Positions 22,441 through 35,035 of a stretch of 64,000 nucleotides of DNA are shown piece by piece. Every line of letters starts with the position of its first letter. Within the stretch, counting starts at the first letter, position 1. The stretch spans positions 16,807,872-16,871,871 of the forward strand of contig NC_087068.1 of NCBI RefSeq assembly GCF_963678635.1, read 5' to 3'. Both the position numbers and the translations under genes were made by a program. The notes beneath the pieces are model-generated. The model had not been told where the DNA came from, did no database searches, and worked only from the letters and a program-made list of their open reading frames with translations. The stretch comes from Symsagittifera roscoffensis (Eukaryota > Xenacoelomorpha > Acoela > Convolutidae).

Positions 22441-22870
22441 AAAAATAACTTGGAAAATGTGATACTTTTCTCTCTGATGATGATCAAAAAGAGCCTCAAC
22501 AAGCATTGAGAATCAATGACCAAGCGGAAACTAAGGCAAAAAAACTTGAGTTCACCCTCGTTTAGCCGAAAATGAAACTGCGGACAGAAAAAAATATTGA
22601 ACCTATAAAAAATAAGTTGACTTGCGATACAAATCAAACATTGCATTACAAGATATTTAATAAACAAAAAACAAGCAAGTTTAATTAAGCTGAAAAAATA
22701 ACTTGAAAAAAGGCCAAAAAAACTCATGCAAAAATTCATACATTTGTCCCAGAAAATAATCATAAACAACCTTAAAAAGCATTGAAAATCAATAATGGAG
22801 CGGCAAATAAGGCAAAAAAATTTAGGGCGACCCTCTGTAAGCCCAAAATGAAACTGTAGACATAGAAAAT
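22441..22870 (-). repeat. Diverged tandem duplication of about 275 bp
   Basis: Blocks near 22441-22600 recur near 22691-22870 (for example AATAACTTG, and AATCAATgacCAAGCGGAAACTAAGGC against AATCAATaatGGAGCGGCAAATAAGGC, and AAAATGAAACTG). A 184-residue minus-strand frame spans both copies and therefore has an internal repeat. It is Phe/Leu/Ile-rich and looks like a chance frame. Confidence 0.65.
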
Positions 22871-25079
22871 ATTCACGCCACATGATTTTTCGAAGTAAAA
22901 CTTTTACGACACATACCTCTGGAAACAGGTTTAAGCATGAAACATAATTCGCCCTTGAAACTGCGCAAAAAAGTTTGACTACGCCTATATAACATACACT
23001 TAACCCGTTTAACCGAAAAAAAAACCAAAAAATTATAAAAATCTCAAAGTTGATAAATTAAAAAAACTACAGAGCAACTTTCAATTATAGTATTAACTCT
23101 TTGAATCAAAATTTTTTTTTTAAAAAAGCAGCTTTGAAATAGAACCGTTTGAAAAACTGATCAGATAATATGAGCAGCATTTAAAACAAACGGAAAATCA
23201 GCCGACAGGAAACAGGAAGAAAACCACAAACCCAAAAATTCAACGTTCCTTCAATAACTATATTTGAAAAAATTAAATAATACCCCACATGAAAAAAAAC
23301 AGTTTTAATTGAATTTTCAAGATATTGAGCATGTCAGCCTTTGAGCATGTCAAAATTGAGCATAGTGGCAGAAAGTGTAAGAAAAGTTGTTTACGGGAAA
23401 ACAAAGTCTAGTTCCCGATTACAAGTCACTTACTCTCGCAAGTGAAATAATCACAATAATAAAGTTTCAAAACCATGCGCAATGGCTCAAGGAATCTGTT
23501 GCCAGGAACGTAAGATTCTTAAGCATTCGGATAATTTCATTCAAACTTTCAGTCTTATCCCATGAAACATATTGGGGGCAGTTGTCGTAGAAAATCAACA
23601 ATTGAACACATAAAATGAGCAAATAAATTGGAAAATCTGTTTTGTAAATGAAACGATTCATTTAGCAAGTAGTTAGCTCTAAGGAGGCAAATTACTACCA
23701 GCAGAACATAGAAAAAAATCTTCTGAAACTTTTTGATTGCATTACAGAAAACAAACACCAAGAAAAGTTTCTCATGTATGTGACCCTCAAGCTGCGTTGA
23801 AACAACAGAACCTTCCAGATTAAACCCCAGACTCGATTCAACAAAAAGTAACAAAAACAGTGGCAAGAGGGTGCATGAAAAAGTAATCTGCTGCATAAGC
23901 AAATCAGATTGGTTACATCTCGCAAAAAATCAAAGAAAAGTTGACCGATCTCTCGGAGGATTCAGATTCCTTCTACGAACATTTTTTCTACATAGAGGCG
24001 AAATGTAGCATCACCCGTGATAAAAAACAAAAAAAACAATGCAGCTAACCTAAAAGGCGCAAGCTAGTAAAGCAAAATTAAGGAAAATAAAAAAATCAAG
24101 AAACACTTTGATACAACCCCTGATCCGAAAATTGAGCTAAAAAATTTTGAAACTTGGGGTTTTAAGCATCGCATCCTTATTGAATCAATTTTTTTTCAAT
24201 TATTATGAGGCAACAAATATAATTCGACACCATTCACACGGAACAAGCTTAAAATTAAAAACACAAATATTATGAATTGGTTTCTAAGCAACAAAAATAA
24301 AAACTTGATGAGACCGGCGATTTCAAACGTGGACATGTTTAAAAAATATTTGTAAGACATTTCAACAGAACAGATACGCCAACTGCTGACCCAAATGACT
24401 GGTTGAACTAGTTGCTAAACTGGAAAAAAAAGTTACTCATTCCGATTCGATAACTCACGCTAAAATCGAAAATGCAAACAATTATTTGATAAATAAGAAA
24501 ACTACCATCTTTCCTAGAGAATGTGCAGCAATTATTTTTCTCTTCAAACGACGCAAAATTAGCTCACTAAGCCGATTAAACAAAAACCGAAACTATTTAG
24601 GCCGAAAGCAGCTTTAAGAAACAAATAACAGGATAAAAGTCAGGGGTAGTAAAAAAAATCACAAGAGTAAATAAAAAATCTAAGACTTTTGCAGTCCAAG
24701 GAGTAAACCATTTTCACAGATACCAAAATATTAAAACGAATTATAAATTACGCTATCAAGTGACTTTGTTTCAAACTTTTAACCACGCAAAAAGTCTTTA
24801 ATCCAATTTAATAAGGCTTACTATTCGCATGCGTAAAATCTACGATTGAAAAATCCTCTAAAACAGCAGGTTTCTTTTCCTGCTCCAAAAAATTGTTATT
24901 TCACATTTCTACCAAAAAACAAAATAGTCTTAACTCATACAGACAATGATTTTATCGCGCCAGTTGCCAAACCTGCTGCTAAACAAAAGCGAGAAAACGG
25001 CAAAAAATAGCTCTAAAAAGCCAGTAACAAACTGAAATAAGGAACAGAAAAAAGTAATACTACTTGAAAACAAAAACTT

Positions 25080-25152
25080 TTGCCATATGCCGGAATCGTA
25101 CCTCCAACCTAGAAACACAGTGTCTCACCTCGTCTCAACTGCACCAAAACTG
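25080..25152 (-). repeat. tRNA-like stretch, possible SINE head
   Basis: Minus strand: GCCA at the 5' end could pair with TGGC at the 3' end, an A-box-like TGGTGCAGTTGAGAC follows, and a B-box-like GGTACGATTCC sits at the expected distance. The anticodon stem does not form cleanly, so this is not called a tRNA gene. Confidence 0.3.
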
Positions 25153-25805
25153 GCAAATACTAAGGCAGCTGCAGTTGCTAGTAAACTGCCAAGGCTTTGC
25201 AGCAAAAGTGCTACCAAATGAAACTATTTCAATATGCCAGCATTGAACCACCCAACATATAGCTTAGGAGTTTCACGTACTCGTATCCGCACCACGGTCG
25301 CTTGGAAATACTCTAACACTAGCCGCCAAAAAAGTAGAGAGATGCATTTAAATTGCCAATGTTTGGAACTATACCAAAAGTGCACCAAATGAGCACTTCT
25401 ATTTGCGACTTAGGTTTTAAAAAAAGTTGTTTCGTAGTAAAAACGCCAACCCAAATTCATTTTTCGACGGGCTGAGCTGTTGCGACTGTTGGTACCCGCT
25501 TCTTTAAAGCGCTGTATTGTTTCTATTTTGATGCACTACCTTGCACCCCCACAAATCTCTTGCGCAACCTGATTCTTCAGGTACTACCTCAAAACTAATT
25601 TGGAGCCTTAATCACAAAATCAGCACTTATCTATTTTAATTTAACAATCAACATCCAAAGTACTAAATGATAAATCTTCTACACTATTGCCCAATATACA
25701 ACAAAAATATTGAGAGACTATCTTCTTTTCATTAGACGTCCAAAATGTACATGTTTTAAAATTGGTAAAGATATAATTAACATCAATTCAGAATTCAATT
25801 TACAT

Positions 25806-28800
25806 TCATTTGCCAAAATTGCTGAAATCGACTTTCAATTGAATCGAAGGTTGTTTTGCCGCTTGGCTCGCTGGTTGATCCGCTTTGCTTTTCGCTGAAT
25901 CTGGAGAGAAACCTACAGCAACAGTGCGTTTGACAGCCGTTCCGACACTTTCTTTCAATTCCGGATCTTTCGCAAAAATTGATCTTATTTGTTCAGAATA
26001 AGCAGCGCTAAGTCGTTTCAACGTTTCAATGCAGTAGAGGTATAACTGGCTCTGGTTGTTATACACGCCCATGATTTTACTAAGCACTTTAAGTAAGTGA
26101 TACAACATAGATTCATGCGCAACGTTAGCAGACCCATTGATCACTTCTGATATAAGTGGCAAACCTAAGATTAGTAGTTCTATTTCTTCCTTCAAGCAAA
26201 GCCAATGGTCTGGATTTTCTTCCCCAATTTCCAATAGCTCCGCAAAAACACTGGACAAAATAGGCTTGCAAAACTTAATAGCCACAACTTTTTTATTTGA
26301 CCTCAATAGAGATGAGATCACTTTCAGATGTTGTAACTTAACCGCACTTCTGTTACTCTTCAAAAGTGGCGTTAGAAAAGCAACACTGCGTTCTAAAATA
26401 ATGGAGTTCACTGTAATCTTCTCGGGGAACGAGAGGGTTAGAGTCGCGAATGAGAGCAAGCAACGACTCGGATCGCACTCCTCTGAATTTTCAGCAAAGT
26501 CCAGAACCGAAAGGTAAGTAGAGGTCAACACTTTGGTCCACATTTTAACCTTCATTTCTCGGTCCTCCTCAGTTTTTGTTTCATGTCCACTTTTTTCCTC
26601 AGTATTTTCGGTTTCAGTTTCTTCATCTGTTTTTTCTTCGAAAGTGAGCTCCGATGTTGCAATTGATTTGATACAATGCAATAGTGCACTTAATGCATTA
26701 GCAGAACAATTAGTCGTGCAAGATTCTTTCAGCGCACATATAAGCATATGCAAACTTGCTGTTTTCAATGCTACTTCATGCTTTGGATGCGATAAACTTA
26801 ACATATTAGGCCAAATTTCACAAGTTGCTGCAACTAATTTTGCCGACGGGTCTTTAAATTTTTTGACCGGTCGGATATTAGACACTGTTAACGTTTCACG
26901 CAAGCTCGGCACATGTCGCGTGAAAACGCACGATAGAATTTCAAGAAGAACCTTCATCAAGCTTCCATCGTCTAAATTACAAGTGGCTTTAATACTTTCA
27001 TTCAATAGCGCGCATTTCGAAAGTGCTTTCACCGATTGCACAAGAAGGTCTAAAACTTCAATGTCTCCACAAGACAATGCAACTTTGAACAAAATCTGAG
27101 CTAGTTCTACTACTTTTGAATCAGTTTCATTTGATGCAACGTAAATCGCAACTTGAGGTTGCTCTAAAAGCTTCACCAACGACTTGAGACAAAATGAGAT
27201 CTTCAGGGGATCCTGAAGAACTGCTGATTGGGATAATGGAACACTTGAAAGGCCCATTAAAAGGTGAATATCATTTATCAAATCACTATCTAGAAAGTAA
27301 GTTTTATCATCTGTTTCGCGTTTCACAATTTTTCCATCTTGAACCGCTTTTGGTAACATATGTGCGGTGAAATACAAAGTTGCACTTGAGAGTAAATTCC
27401 CCCAACTTGCCTCGCGAACTGTAATCGGAACTTCGTCGCTAACTACTACATTTCCATGCGACAACGCAAGACCATACTCTTTGAGCGCTTCGATCCACAT
27501 CGAGTATAGATTCGATAATTCAGGTCTGACCAATTCTAGCAAACTTGAAGAGGTACTTCCACTTTGTTCACTATTTTCGCCGTTTTTCTTCAGCTCGATG
27601 CCCAGAGCTACGTAATACATATCAGCCCATGCTTTCAAAACAGCTAGTCTTTCACTTGTTGCTGATACTTCACTGAAGACAGCTCCCGCTCCCGAGGACC
27701 GCGCATTCTGTGCTTTTGAGAGAGAAGTCACCAACAATTGATGGATTCTTCGAAGGTCTACAATATCAGTTGCGATTCCACTTGTGATCCAAATACTACA
27801 TAAATTACATGCTTTTGATAAAACATGCGGCGATCCCTCGCGTAAAAATGCAGGTCTCAAAGCCGCTCCGAATTGAGCTTGGTATTGTTCCAATAGCGGT
27901 TGATCATCGAAGTCCGGATCCCTAGCATCACTGAATCTTTTAATGAGTTCTTCTAGAACTTTCAGACCTTCGATTTGCAGATGGTCGTATGATGATGTTG
28001 CAGCCATGAAACCAATACGTACTAGTTCTTGAATATGAGTCACTAAAGGATCCACACCGTCTTGACTTAACATTGCTTCGCTTAGCAAAGATCCATCAGG
28101 AGATTGATGTGACAAAGCATTGGCTATCTCACTTGCTTTACTGTTCACGTCGTTTGTCGGTGATGCGAGTGTGAATATTTTTTGCACGCATTGCACGGCG
28201 AACGCTCTTGTATTGCACCTCTGGTGTAAAGTGGTGCTCGTTTCTTTGTTCACGGGCTGGAAACTGGTGTCATCATCCTCGTCTTCTTCGTTGCCTTTCG
28301 GCTCTTGTTCCGTTGCCTCTTCGCCCGTGGCTATGAACAGTACGTTTCTCAGTAGAGTAAGCCAACCTGTCAATTTGTAAATGGCCTGCGAGTTCAGAAT
28401 CATCAGAATAGTGTCCTAAACAACAAACACTTTCCAATACAGTATTAAAAACTGACAGCACTTTTTCTTGATGAAATCTATACTAGTCAGTCAAAAAAGT
28501 GCAACTTTTTGGTTTTAATTTGCACTACCGACCGCTTAAATATGCAGCTTGATCCAAACTATAAAACAATTCAGCGCACATCTTCATAGTAAAGTAAATG
28601 AGATCACGACTTTCTCCATCCGGAAAATATTAATTAATCTATGAAAATGGTTTTAGTTACCTTTACGTTATTCTGCATCGTCAAATCCGCTTCCTTATCC
28701 AACATCGTAAACAAAGCAGCTTCCAACTCCAACTCACTAGAGTACGTGTCGCCCGCACTAGCAGGCTCCCGTGTTTCTGCAAAATAAGCAGCTGCTAATT

Positions 28801-31800
28801 GAGATACTTGGTCGGCTTGTCTCTGTGATAACTGTTTCAAACAACTACACGAGACTTGTCTTAGAACCAAACAGCTGCTCGTTAGATTCTTACAAACCAG
28901 ATTCACTAAAGAATTCAGAGCGGCGTGTCTTGGTGTGAACAGGTGCAGCTGCTGATAACATGAGATCCCCTCTGCAATAACCAGCAAGTTAGTACTTCCA
29001 AGTAGGAAGTCACTTGCAAGTTGACACGATGATCGGATACTTGAAATCTGAGGTGCATTACCCTGTAATTCGGGTCCTAGAATAGTTATCAACGATACGA
29101 CGCATTTTCCAATATACCGGTGGATATCTTTGGCCGAACTTGGAACCGTCATTAGAAGATTGATCATCAGTGCCAAGATATGCTCGACGTAGGATCGAAT
29201 CATCACTCCTCCAGAATCTGTTATCAGTGCCAGCGAGTGCAACGCCCAAACTTGAACCGAAGTATTACTCATATCTTGGGCAAGTGCCAGACATATACTG
29301 ATACTTGTGCTTAAATGCTGCCCAGCGCCTATACCTCCTACATATCTGTGGACGAACCCTAACGTTAATGCATTGCCCATTCGAATCGTTGGATCTCTCG
29401 AGAGTTGAATTTTGTCAAAGCATGACTGACTTATTCTAGCTGTGAAGGTATTATCAGCTATAACTTGGGCTAAACGACCAACACATTCAGCTGACGCACA
29501 ACGTATGATATCGGAGGGATCCCCGAGCAACGACAGCAGTAGCGTCAGAATCAACTCTTGAAGATCTTGACTTCCGATTGGTGTTTTACCTTCTGCCATT
29601 GTTTTCAAACACGAAAGCAAGACAGTCAAAATATTGATTTGAACCGATTGTTGCTTCACCGATTTATTCAATTTGAGACACTCGACAAAATGCTGCATGA
29701 TTTTAATTCGATGTTTCACAGCAGTAGCGCAGAATATCTTACTGAACAGGCTTACACTTGAATCAACGACTGCTATCCCAAGAGGCAACGGTCCTGGTGA
29801 AGAAAACCGATACTTTTGAAATTTCCGAGCAGCGTAAATTGACACAGGATCATGTTCTAGCGTGCCACATGAAATTGCATTGTTAACGGGAAGCATTTGC
29901 TCTTCAATTTCCTGGTGATCGCTGTCGGTTCCGTTGGCGCCTAGCAATATACTGTTATATTTATGTCCAACTTGATCCAAGTACGACGTCGTGATTGCTG
30001 ACTGCTTGTCCGTAAGAGCAAACTCATTTATCAAAACTCTTATCAACTGAGTTATAAACGATTCATAACATTCCGGAGGTAGTTGACCCAAGACAAGAAA
30101 CAACCGCAGTCTGAAAAAAGCAGCGCTGACTTTCAAGTTCTGAGCAGCAGACGCTTTCACATTGACAGGAAGGTTAGCTAGCATCGTTAAAGCACATTCT
30201 AAAGGAGCTAGCATTCTTCTAGTGACGTCATCTGATACCAGTTCTGAACAGTTTTGAAGAAACGATTCCATCGCGCATAAAGCTCCAGCGCGACCCTCAA
30301 GAACGACTCGCCAGTTGAAAACGTCAAATTTCGTTTTCTCAGTTTCAATTTCTTTAGTTGACCTTGGGAACGCATTTCTCCACAGCAGCAACAGTTTTGA
30401 CAAAAAATGACGAACTGTGATTGATCCAAGATTCATCAACGCGCCTATAATCATCCATCCACATTGGGTTCTAGCAAGAGACATTCGACTGTTCTGAGAA
30501 GCAGTTCGAAGTAAATCTTCAGCAATTGAGAAAGCGTTCTTCGCTTTTATGGAGGGAACTCCGAGTTCCGCGAGAGGTACTGCTCCTAAGATGGCAGTCA
30601 AAGCATTACTGTACCCGACTAGAGACTCAGGGTTGTTTTTGGCAGCTTCGATCTTTTCTTGAGTAGTATCAATCAGGACTGTAAGCTGAGCTGGAACAGC
30701 TATGACAATGCACCTAAAATAGAGAAACCATTTAACTTTTTCAATAACTCTAAAATCAAGAATCAAAACCTATTCATTATCCTCAGACTTCACGAAAAAA
30801 AAGCCTCAATCAAAAAGCCATGACTTAGTTCCCCATCATATATACCACCAAGTTTCAAAAATTGAAGTCTTCTCTATAAGATTGAATTCTGTTTTCGATC
30901 CATCAAAACAAAAAAAGAGCAAGCATTTGAAACTGTTACCTCAGACACCACGCAGCTGCTAGGCTCACAGCTGAAGCAGGATATAGCAAAGACGAAACTA
31001 CCGTATTCACAGCACCTGTTGCATGTTCAGTGAAGAACACCGAAATCGAAGAGCCCTGCAGCGAGACCAGCGACGAAACTTGATTCAGTATGCATATGAT
31101 AACATGTTGAGTAATGGTAACCACTTGCTCGGTTGCATCAACGTTCACATGTTGCATTCTTCCAGCTAGAATCTTAATGAGCTCCTTCGCAGCTTCATTT
31201 TGAGATTTTTCGCCGATGATTTGATTGATCACATGGCTTAGAATAAAGTTTACACTGCGTCTACAGTACACCGCTTCAATGTGAGAGCTCAGCATTTTGG
31301 GATTGTCAAGCAGAGTTAAAGTGTGGTTCACTATAAATTTAACGTGTTTTTCAACCCAGTGTTTCCCAAGAGCATCGAAAAATGCGATGTAACTTTCGAC
31401 GATTCCAACTCGCACTGACGCGCTCGATGCTTTAAAGAAACAAGATGCCAAAATTCCAAAGCAGTCTTCGGTAGAAAGCTTTTTTGTTGACTGATTTGAT
31501 GTCATTTGTTTCGGTATAGGTGCATTTGACAATGTATTGAATGTCATCGTCTTGGATGGCGGCAGCATGGAGACTAACAACCTAGACAGGACTGATGACA
31601 CTGCTAGGCGGACGTCATAGTTACTACTTTCAAGAGCCTTGCAGCAAACTGTGACCAGGTTTTCAACATCAGCGGAAACTACATTAGACGCGTTTGGAAT
31701 CAAACTTTCAAGAAGTTTCATTGCACTGATACGCACGTTCATGCTTTTATCGCTGTGAAATGACTTTGCAGTTTTGTACACATCTCGATGATAGGAGGTA

Positions 31801-32312
31801 CACATAGCTCCTAAACTTGCCATTATTGCGCCTAGACAAAGCAAACTACTCGACCTGAGATCTCCATCGTTTGACTTAGTATTTCTGAGTAGCATCTGTA
31901 TCGTGTCGGCAAAGGTATTGCCCATCATTCGGCCCAAAGTTGCGTACATCCCGAAGAAGACGTTAATTACACAAATCTTTATTTTTACATTGTTAACAGT
32001 ATCGTCTTTTACCCTGAGTCTTTCGTTGCAGGACTCGATGAACGCATACAGCCCAAACGTCTCTCCAACATTGAACAGCAAAGCTGCTGTCTCTCCCAAA
32101 GATTTCTGAATAGCAGAACTTTGGGGCACAGAAATCAATGATAGAAGCTGTTTTTCTAAACGCTCCTGACACTGCTTTATTTCTTTCTTATCCAACCCTG
32201 GCAGCACTTTTCCCAAAAACTTTAACCATTCGTAAAGAAATAGATCGCGAGTAGCTGTTGGCATGGATTTATGAGCATTTTCGTTGAAAGTTAAGCTATG
32301 TGCAAGCTCCAT
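25806..32312 (-). CDS. HEATR5B: HEAT repeat-containing protein 5 (HEATR5A/B type), complete, three coding exons
   Basis: Exons on the minus strand are 32312-30940, 30713-28661 and 28415-25806, giving 6036 nt or about 2011 residues (human HEATR5B is a little over 2000). The introns are 226 and 245 bp with GT-AG ends (GAG|GTAACA, TTTTAG|GTGC, AAG|GTAACT, TTTAG|GAC) and join in frame. The start MELAHSL, the internal AAAWCLRC across intron 1, SIAEDLLRTA.QNSR, RYVGGIG.GQHL, GPELQGN and APRH, and the closing LK.(D/S)F segment match the family throughout. Human HEATR5B is the p200 subunit of the aftiphilin/gamma-synergin/AP-1 complex in clathrin-dependent trafficking between endosomes and the trans-Golgi; HEAT repeats make a long solenoid. 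The stop is TGA. HEATR5A and B cannot be told apart here, and an invertebrate may have a single HEATR5. Confidence 0.95.
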
Positions 32313-32325
32313 CCCTGAAAATAAA
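32313..32325 (-). promoter_or_regulatory. Splice acceptor two bases upstream of the HEATR5 start codon
   Basis: The minus strand reads TTTATTTTCAG|GG ATG, a strong polypyrimidine-AG acceptor directly before the start codon. It marks either an intron in the 5' UTR or a spliced-leader trans-splice site. No donor exon was identified upstream. Confidence 0.6.
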
Positions 32326-33321
32326 TATCAATAAACACGGCCGAAACGGAATTCACAACCTTTTACACCCTATTCAATGACATCAGCAGCTACGCTTTTA
32401 ACGAAAAAGTTAACTGTACAAATTATATTTCAAAACAAAAGAAAAACAAGACTGCTCGTATCAAGGCGAAGCCCTGAATGTTCCGACTGCCTTTTAAGGT
32501 TTTATGGAGCAGTAATAACATTAAAAAATTAAATGTATTAAAATAAAATGAAATCTTTTTTTCTAAAATTTGAATTTTTTTATGAAAATCATCCCCCCAC
32601 TAGCCATATAAAGTAGAAAAGGATGAATTTCGCTCCTTATAACAAATCAATTACGGCAAATTAACTTCTTTCAACCAATTTGGAACGATTTTAAGACGGA
32701 TTAACTCTCCGCTTACGCGTTAATAGCGCGAAATATATCGCGCGTTAATTGTCCCAAATTGGCCAAAATGACAACCTTTAAGCCCCCATAACTTTACGAA
32801 ATATGATCACAGGTGAAATATCTTTTCAAATTTGAGGTCAGGGCAACAATACCTTTTGAATGATATAAAAAATTCCGTCAAAAATGGCTAGTTAAAAAGT
32901 CGAAATTTGTCTGAAGAAAAAAAAACCCACCCCGAGCACAAATATTCCGTTACTTTCGTATCGAAAGTCGGAACAAAAACACATCTGAATACAAAGTTCC
33001 TCCCAATTTTCAATAGTCGGAGCAAAGATTGGCTTGAAAATTTGGCTGAATCAAAGGATTATTCTCAAACATTAAGGAGCCTCTATTTCTTTCAGGTGAT
33101 AGAAAACTAAATTAGTTAGGAAAGAAAAAAAGAATCATTAGAAACAATCTTGGCACAATATGATCTTTTTTGATCACTTTTTTGCTAATAGTAACTTTTA
33201 ATAAAAGAAGCACCGGTTAGCAATTTTTCTTCGAAATCATAAAAACAAACAAAACTAGTTTACCATTTTTCTTCAAAGATAACAACAAAATTAAAATTTC
33301 CACTCAATAACCGAAAAACAT
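32326..33321. other. Non-coding stretch upstream of the HEATR5-like gene
   Basis: AT-rich; no gene seen. It contains the second copy of the dispersed repeat at 32742-32940. The HEATR5 promoter and any 5' UTR exon should lie in this stretch or beyond, but no element could be singled out. Confidence 0.45.
32742..32940 (+). repeat. Dispersed repeat, copy 2
   Basis: Related in the same orientation to 5584-5775, with matching blocks in the same order (CCCAAATTGG, CATAAcTTtacgaAAtATgATC, GTGAAAtATCTTTT, ATGGCTAGTT). Too diverged for a recent duplication. Confidence 0.5.
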
Positions 33322-34060
33322 TTGTTAAACCAATTTTCGAAAAAGATCATTCGGACGAACCATATAAGCGCAGACTTAAGTCGGTTAGGTTGCAAACTCA
33401 AAAATTTCCGAAAAAAAAACTTGAAACAAATGATCGATTACCTCTCGAAGGATAACCGTACAAAGAAAACACATTTTGGGATTTCAGCATCAAACTCAAG
33501 CATAGATGAAGTACTATACTGTACTGAACTATTTGGAAACGCACTTGGCAAAAATACATTTTATTGCAGCCTCTTTTTTGATCTTTTATAAGCATTTGAC
33601 TGACAAATTCCGATCCTATCTTGAAACCCTTAAGATAAGTTTGAAAACCTAGGATTCTCACGAAGCTCAAATAATAAGATTGAAAATTTTGTGCGCGATA
33701 GACTTAAAAAACCAATTGTTAACAACACCGAATCGAATACGATAGATTCATTTCAAACCGTTCGCATGGCAGTCTTGGAACAATCTTTTTCAAACTTAAA
33801 ATAAACAACTCGAAATAACAATTACCAAACTATTGCAAAATCGTTAAATACACTGATGATACAATGCTTTTTGTCAGAAACGAAAACTCAGAACAAGCAA
33901 TAAGCGACTTTGATTACTACATTGAAAATCGTACAAAATTTCAAAACAAAGCCACTAAAAGTGAAAATTAACAATACAGAATTCATTATAACCAGCCAAA
34001 CAAAAAGATAGAAAAAATTTCATTTTCACTTAAACTCAAAAAGATGGAAAAAATTTCATT
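33322..34060 (+). pseudogene. Fossil non-LTR reverse transcriptase
   Basis: A degraded RT palm can be read with stops: FGISASNSSIDEVLYCTEL (the GFR...ST region), then FFDLL-stop-AFD (motif A, with the usual Lys codon now TAA), and further on YTDDTMLF (motif C, YADD-like) at about 33852-33875. Several stops and frameshifts intervene. The element type cannot be fixed. It is clearly older than the other non-LTR copies. Confidence 0.6.
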
Positions 34061-34474
34061 CATACTAAAAAAGAATAAAAGAAAAGCCAGTCGTCAAATA
34101 ACCATTCGTCAAAGAAAAACCATTCGAATTGTAATCGGTCAAACTTTGAATTTCTATAAGCTAATTGGAATAAGCTAATTGTTAGCCTAATTGTTGTGAT
34201 AAACTTATTAAATAGATCATATGCGCGCTGGGCTTTCCTCTTCTGGTTATCTTACCAAATCTCGCCGTCCCAGCCGTAGGCGAGTGAAGTTTCCCTGGCG
34301 TAACTAGACGCAAGAAGGAGTGAGCTGGTGAATCGACCTCCAAATCGACGTCAGGTTGTACCACTCCTTTTTTTCCATCGCCTTTGCCTAAGCAATTTTA
34401 AATCCTAAGTGAAAGTATTCATAAATCACCCCAAAGAGCTTCCTTTCTCGCCCCATTGTCTGTGTTTCAGGTAG

Positions 34475-35011
34475 ATGCCGCGATTCCAGGCAAGACGCAT
34501 CCCTGAGTTCTCACAGAAACTAGTTATCGGGACTTCAAGGACCAAATATATCAAACCAGCTCTAGTAAAATCAACAATTCACTCCTACCGCGGCGCAACG
34601 CTTCATGATCTGTTTGAAACAGTTTTGAAATACAGACCAAAGCGCCTAAATACATTAACAATAGTTGCTCGATACAATGACAACAGGCTGCATCCACAAG
34701 AATTAGAACAGCAGTGGAAAAACTTGATTAACCTCGGCACTAACAAGTTTCAGCCCAAGACACTGATCATGCCCAAAACAATTCAGAACTGTAATAATTC
34801 CGAAGTAAACCGCAAAATTTATATTCATAATCATGTGCTGTTTAATTTGATAAATGGATTTGTACACCCCCATACACTTATTGTTTCACCTAACCTCAAC
34901 CTAAATCTAACCCCTCAAATGTTCTGCCGTGATGGTATCCATTTCTCCTTCTACGGTAATGATTTCTTTACAAATAATCTTGCAAATTTAATCTATAAAT
35001 TCTCTCGCTAA
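34475..35011 (+). CDS. SGNH hydrolase-like protein of element B
   Basis: 178 residues. Readable SGNH blocks: GTSRTK near residue 17 in place of GDS, YRGATLHDL (block II), VARYNDN in place of GxND (block III), and CRDGIHFSFYG near residue 150 (block V, DxxH). The block I Gly and Ser and the block V Asp and His are kept; block III has Tyr before the Asn-Asp pair. This module is full length, unlike the one in element A. The next ATG is 24 bases after the stop and in the same frame. Confidence 0.6.
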   Translation: MPRFQARRIPEFSQKLVIGTSRTKYIKPALVKSTIHSYRGATLHDLFETVLKYRPKRLNTLTIVARYNDNRLHPQELEQQWKNLINLGTNKFQPKTLIMPKTIQNCNNSEVNRKIYIHNHVLFNLINGFVHPHTLIVSPNLNLNLTPQMFCRDGIHFSFYGNDFFTNNLANLIYKFSR

Positions 35012-35035
35012 CTTGACACCACCGTCCTTCCTAAA

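Larger units (their letters stand above)
16984..25805. other. Long non-coding, AT-rich stretch
   Basis: No supported gene in about 8.8 kb. Frames here are short and rich in Phe, Leu, Lys and Asn, as expected from chance in AT-rich DNA. It contains a short (AC)n run near 21520, a diverged tandem duplication at 22441-22870, and a tRNA-like stretch at 25080-25152 (minus). An ATTAAA at about 25640-25635 on the minus strand could be the polyadenylation signal of the HEATR5-like gene. Confidence 0.5.

Noticed and set aside
22329-22883. 184-residue minus-strand frame with an internal repeat
   Set aside because: It spans an AT-rich tandem duplication; composition (Phe, Leu, Ile, Cys) is that of chance frames and no motif is present.
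25806-32312. Many plus-strand frames opposite the HEATR5 exons (up to 188 residues)
   Set aside because: Shadows of the minus-strand coding sequence; they end at exon-dependent positions and show no motifs.
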